Shown here one piece after another: positions 60,583-64,000 of a DNA stretch of 64,000 nt. Both the position numbers and the translations under genes were made by a program. The stretch spans positions 59,809 through 123,808 of the forward strand of contig JXTB01000178.1 in assembly GCA_002914805.1 (NCBI GenBank). The letters run 5' to 3'. The notes beneath the pieces were generated by a model. It worked only from the letters and a program-made list of their open reading frames with translations. It searched no databases and had not been told where the DNA came from. This DNA is from Parasponia andersonii. Taxonomy: Eukaryota; Streptophyta; Magnoliopsida; Rosales; Cannabaceae. Positions within the stretch are counted from its first letter, which is position 1. The number at the start of each line of letters is the position of its first letter.

Positions 60583-60620
60583 TGTTGTGCGGTCTAAAAT
60601 CCTATGTCAGGCCATATAAA

Positions 60621-60733
60621 TTATGTGCGACCTCATCCGAAAGGATTGCATGCGACCTCTACTGCATAAGTTATGTGCTACCTCCATCGCATAAATTATG
60701 TGCGACCTCCTCCGAATAGGTTATGTGCGACCC
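60621..60733 (+). repeat. 25-bp tandem repeat in the U3 region, 5 copies
   Basis: TTATGTGCGACCTC-type units begin at 60621, 60646, 60671, 60696 and 60721, exactly 25 apart. They lie about 200 bases upstream of the TATA box, the place for promoter-proximal enhancer repeats. Copy 1 shows the same text at 2703 and 2728. Confidence 0.88.
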
Positions 60734-60921
60734 GAAAGAAAAAGAAACTAGTCTCTGCTTCGTCAAACGGGTAACCTACAAGAGAAGGGAAAAAAAAGTC
60801 TCTTTTAAGTTCGACCAGTTACCCAATTTAAGTGGTTATCCAATTACGTTGTTACTCAAATTGTATTACCCGATTGTATAGTTACCTTTTTTCACAATTA
60901 GGAATATTGAGTTACTCTCAT

Positions 60922-60931
60922 CTATATAAAG
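60922..60931 (+). promoter_or_regulatory. TATA box of the Gypsy LTR
   Basis: CTATATAAAG in the LTR, a near-perfect plant TATA box. Transcription would start about 30 bases to the right. Confidence 0.75.
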
Positions 60932-61255
60932 GGAGCTCAATAATTCGGTGAGGGATCTTGGACTTTTTGAACTTTGGAGAACATAGAGAGATAGATTATA
61001 TTTTTCGAATCTAGAGAAGCAAAAGGAATTCTAAAGACTGTTTTCTTCTTCTTTCCAGACAAGACATTGTAACTTTGAGTGCTTGTAATTCTCTAAAACA
61101 TAGTGAAAAACAGTGGACGTAAGCTCATCTTTTTCGGGGCTGAACCACTATAAAATCCTTTGCCTCTTTATTTGCTTTGATTAATAACCTAATTTACATA
61201 AGCCACATCTCGTAATTTTTTCTAAATTTATTGTTGACAAAACCTCCATCAACAA

Positions 61256-61273
61256 TTGGCGCTAGAAGGAGGG
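61256..61273 (+). promoter_or_regulatory. Primer-binding site of Gypsy copy 2
   Basis: TTGGCGCTAGAAGGAGGG directly after the LTR, identical to copy 1. Confidence 0.78.
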
Positions 61274-61316
61274 CTATTCCGGCGAAACAGTTTGTCAAAA
61301 ATTCACTTTTTTAATA

Positions 61317-64000
61317 ATGGCAAACATCAGAAACACTACCAGAGTCACCGGAACTAGCCAAAACTAACCCCAAAGCACTGCTGCTGCATAGGCAGACTCT
61401 GCTCAGGATCAGCCTACTATGACCGCAACAGAAAACCTTTCCCAGAGACAGGATCGCATGGAAGAGATACTGGTGAACCTTCAGCAAGTCACTAACCAGA
61501 TCAATGACACCCTGCGACAACTTGCTGAAGGGCAGATGGTGACCCCACCACAGCACAAACGTCCCAAAGGACGTCCTGCTTAACTACCTGAGAAAGGAAT
61601 ACAGATCCTAGAGACAAAAAGACGCGACCAGCCAATAACCCAGCAAGAGCATCATGAAGCTCGCATCTCCAAAGAAAAAGGCAAAGTCGCAAACTTGCCT
61701 CCAGAATCTAGTACGGAGAGTTCAAGTACTAATCGTGATCATGGACAACCTTCTTATAAATCTACTGATAATCAAGATCTCTTGAGCAGCGAACGAAAAA
61801 GACTATTGAGAAGCATCTTCAAAAGAATCAGCAGAGAGTCGAGACAAGATCTTGCAGACCTAAGATAATACTTGGAGCGACGACGTAGCCATGATCGATC
61901 CGTATCGCATCATAACGACCAAAGCCAGTCTCGTCGTACTATTTCGCTGGATTCCTCTCACAGACCGCAGAAGACTCTACCTGACCAACTCGCCATGCAT
62001 CAAGATAACGATCAAAGACCGCCCTTGCCACCAGCAAGAGATAATGTTTTCCCTCCGAACGTCGATGTTCACAATTTAAGGATCGCATTAGACGCACTTG
62101 CTGGTTGGGACGATGAGCTCGCTGATGGGTATCGTCAATCGCCATTCAGCGAGGAAGTTCAAGCTGCAGCCCTACCTACTGGATTCAGACTTCCACCATT
62201 AATACTTTTGATGGGAAAACTGATCCACAGGACCATATAGATCACTTCAGTGACTTGATGGAACTCCATCGTGTCAATGATCATGCATGTTACAGATGTT
62301 TTGCTGTAACTCTCTCAGGAGCAGCAAAGAAGTGGTTCCGAGGAATCAAATCCAGCCCGATCTCGTCCTGGCAACAACTTCAGACGGTGTTCTTGAGACA
62401 GTTTCAAGCTGCAAAGAATTTTACTGTTCCATTTGTTAGCTTGTCTGCAACCCGACAAGGTCCAAAGGAGACTCTACGATCTTATCTCAATCAATTCACC
62501 TCAGAGTTAGCAAAGGTCAACAACCCACCTGAGGGAGGAGTTCTAACTCTCATGATGGCCGGGTGGCGACCAGAAACTAAACTCTAGGAGGAATTGCTTG
62601 AGCGAGAATGTAGAACTCTAGAAGACTTCTACCGAAGGGTTAGTCGGCATCTGAGAGTAGAATCTTCGCGTGAGAATCTTCAAAAGACAAAGAAAGAAGG
62701 AAGGAAAGATGTGACTAAAGACGTGGTCATTACTAGCAATAACGGTAATAAAAAAACAAAAGGAATAATGAACAGCTGACAGAGAATCAGCCTAGACCCA
62801 AAAAGTAGGAGATTTCAAGAGCTCCAATGCGGTTCAAAAATCACACTGAGTTAAACGCACCCATAGATCATATCTATGTGGTCACAAACTAGAAGGAGTG
62901 ATACCGTCAACCGGAACCGATGAAGCAGAACAGGGCAAAGCGCGACCCCAACAAGTTCTGCCGGTATCACAATGATATTGGGCATGATACTAATAATTGC
63001 TTTTCCTTGAAGGATGAAATTGAAAGGCTAATTAAAGAGGGGCGACTGCGGCAGTACACCAGGTAGAACAACGAAAGGCAAGAAGAAAACCAACAGTAAC
63101 CTCCAGAAATTCAACGCGAAGTCCGAACTATCTTCGGAGGACCGCATGTTGGAGAAGATTCGAAAAGGGCTCAAGACAGGTATGCGCGAGAAGCTCGACA
63201 ACAGCCATTAACTAACGTCATGCATCTTGAGCAGTGACCACGCAAGCTTCAACGAGTACCGGACATGGATATTACCTTCACAGAATAGGACGCAAAGGAA
63301 GTCCATTATCCGCATAATGACGCATTGGTCATAAAAATTAACTGTGGAAGCATACAGTTGTGGCGAGTATTGGTTGATAACGGGAGTGCTATGGACATCC
63401 TGTATTTCACTGGTGACAGCCTGATGCCTATGGGCATGATTGAATTAATGGTCAACGTTGGAACCTATCCTAGGGTTTCAACAACAATGACCCAATTTTT
63501 GGTAGTAGATTGCCCCTCTCATTCATGCTGTGCTGGGAAGACCGACACTGAGGGAACTTTGAGCCGTCACTTCGATCTACCATCTCACTATGAAGTTCCC
63601 GACCCAACACAGGGTAGGCGAGGTGCGAGGAAACCAATATGATGCAAGGACTTGTTATAACAACTCGCTGAAACTCGTAGCAAAGGATGCGACGTCCCGC
63701 ACAATGATGGTCCACCTGCCAAAGAGAGCGTCAGTCAAAGCAGTGGGCAAAGCATCAGTCGAAGCAGCGGGCAAAGTGTCAGTCGAAGTAGCAGGCAAAG
63801 CGTCAGTCGAAGCTCCAGTCGAGTCGTCAGACAAAGCATCAGTCAAACCATCAGATAAAGCGTCAGTCACAACCATCAGTGAAAGTGTCAATCGAAACGA
63901 CTAGCGAAGACTTCGATCCTCGAGAAATAGACAAAGAGGTCAGAACTGGACCCATTGAAGATCTGGAGGACTTATCATTCGACATGTCTTCCAAGACTTT
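61317..64000 (+). pseudogene. Gypsy gag-protease, decayed copy
   Basis: ATG 61317 (MANIRNTTRVTGTSQN), first stop TAA at 61365-61367, others soon after (61389, 61581). The gag core FDGKTDPQDH, AAKKWFRGIKS and MMAGWRPETK (62205-62580) is followed by TAG at 62585. The knuckle CRYHNDIGHDTNNC lies at 62960-63001. The protease site DNGSAMDILY is at 63377-63406. Next to it, about 23 codons present in copy 1 are missing in frame (DILY joins FTGD). After about 63640 a degenerate repeat follows (63728). Not functional. Confidence 0.85.
63728..63880 (+). repeat. 24-bp coding repeat downstream of the Gypsy protease
   Basis: Units of GCGTCAGTCGAAGCAGCGGGCAAA type (about 6, one longer at 36 bases) code a KASVEAAG module. 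They lie in the protease-RT linker. Confidence 0.82.

Larger units (their letters stand above)
60583..61254 (+). repeat. 5' LTR of Gypsy copy 2 (672 bp)
   Basis: TGTTGTGCGG at the start, CCATCAACA at the end. It contains the U3 25-bp repeats, a TATA box and the AT-rich R-U5 part. The other LTR is outside the window. Confidence 0.87.
60583..64000 (+). mobile_element. Ty3/Gypsy (Tat-like) retrotransposon, copy 2, 5' part, runs off the window
   Basis: LTR 60583-61254, PBS, leader and gag-protease follow in plus orientation, with the same text as copy 1 at the left edge. It is much more decayed. The 3' part is outside the window. Confidence 0.9.

Noticed and set aside
1..64000. CRISPR arrays, operons, tRNA or rRNA genes
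   Set aside because: No regular short repeats with unique spacers, no cloverleaf or rRNA text seen; tRNA-like strings are retroelement primer-binding sites.

Overview
The window is plant nuclear DNA, almost certainly from a eudicot. It contains a CC-NLR disease-resistance-like pair, a DUF247 (UPF0481) gene, Ty3/Gypsy and Ty1/Copia elements with plant-type primer-binding sites, MuDR-like (MULE) transposases, GT-AG introns and an AT-rich background. The species cannot be named from the sequence. There are three long N runs and one single N.

Only two genes look intact: a DUF247 membrane-anchored protein (6707-8023, minus) and a 195-residue CC-only NLR derivative (53204-53791, plus). Both belong to a duplicated block. 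Block A (2776-8023) has an NLR pseudogene followed by the DUF247 gene in opposite orientation. Block B (53204-55835) has the CC-only NLR derivative and a short DUF247 fragment. In A the central NB-ARC is deleted, frameshifts break the LRR part, and a Gypsy LTR replaces the first ~20 codons. In B an in-frame deletion joins the CC domain to the last ~20 residues of the NLR.

Between the blocks lies a nested transposon pile that can be read layer by layer. The base is a Ulp1-carrying MULE. Its transposase N-terminus (11802-12495) and remainder (37237-39943) are separated by a minus-strand Copia element (12496-37236, flanks ACCTT/ACTTT). A convergent minus-strand DUF1985/Ulp1-protease-like gene lies at about 40620-45060. 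The minus Copia itself contains two insertions: a TG...CA-ended element with giant inverted arms (15801-21835, TSD GAGGA), and a plus-strand Copia of the same family (23361-32551, TSD GTCCA/GTCTA) that splits the gag zinc-knuckle codons. A large-retrotransposon-derivative-like Gypsy element with gag remnants and minisatellites in place of pol sits at 45144 to about 49712, just upstream of the Ulp1-like gene.

The right part holds a candidate TIR element (50733-53040) containing a hAT-type MITE (52355-52944, 8-bp TSD), block B, and a second MULE transposase pseudogene (56437-59590) interrupted by a clean solo LTR (56815-57637, TSD CAACC). Both window edges carry copies of one Tat-like Gypsy family: a copy with a nearly open gag-protease frame on the minus strand at 1-2775, and a decayed plus-strand copy at 60583-64000.

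No tRNA, rRNA, CRISPR or bacterial-type feature was seen. Long runs of short reading frames are products of repeats, N runs or AT-rich decay and are not annotated as genes.
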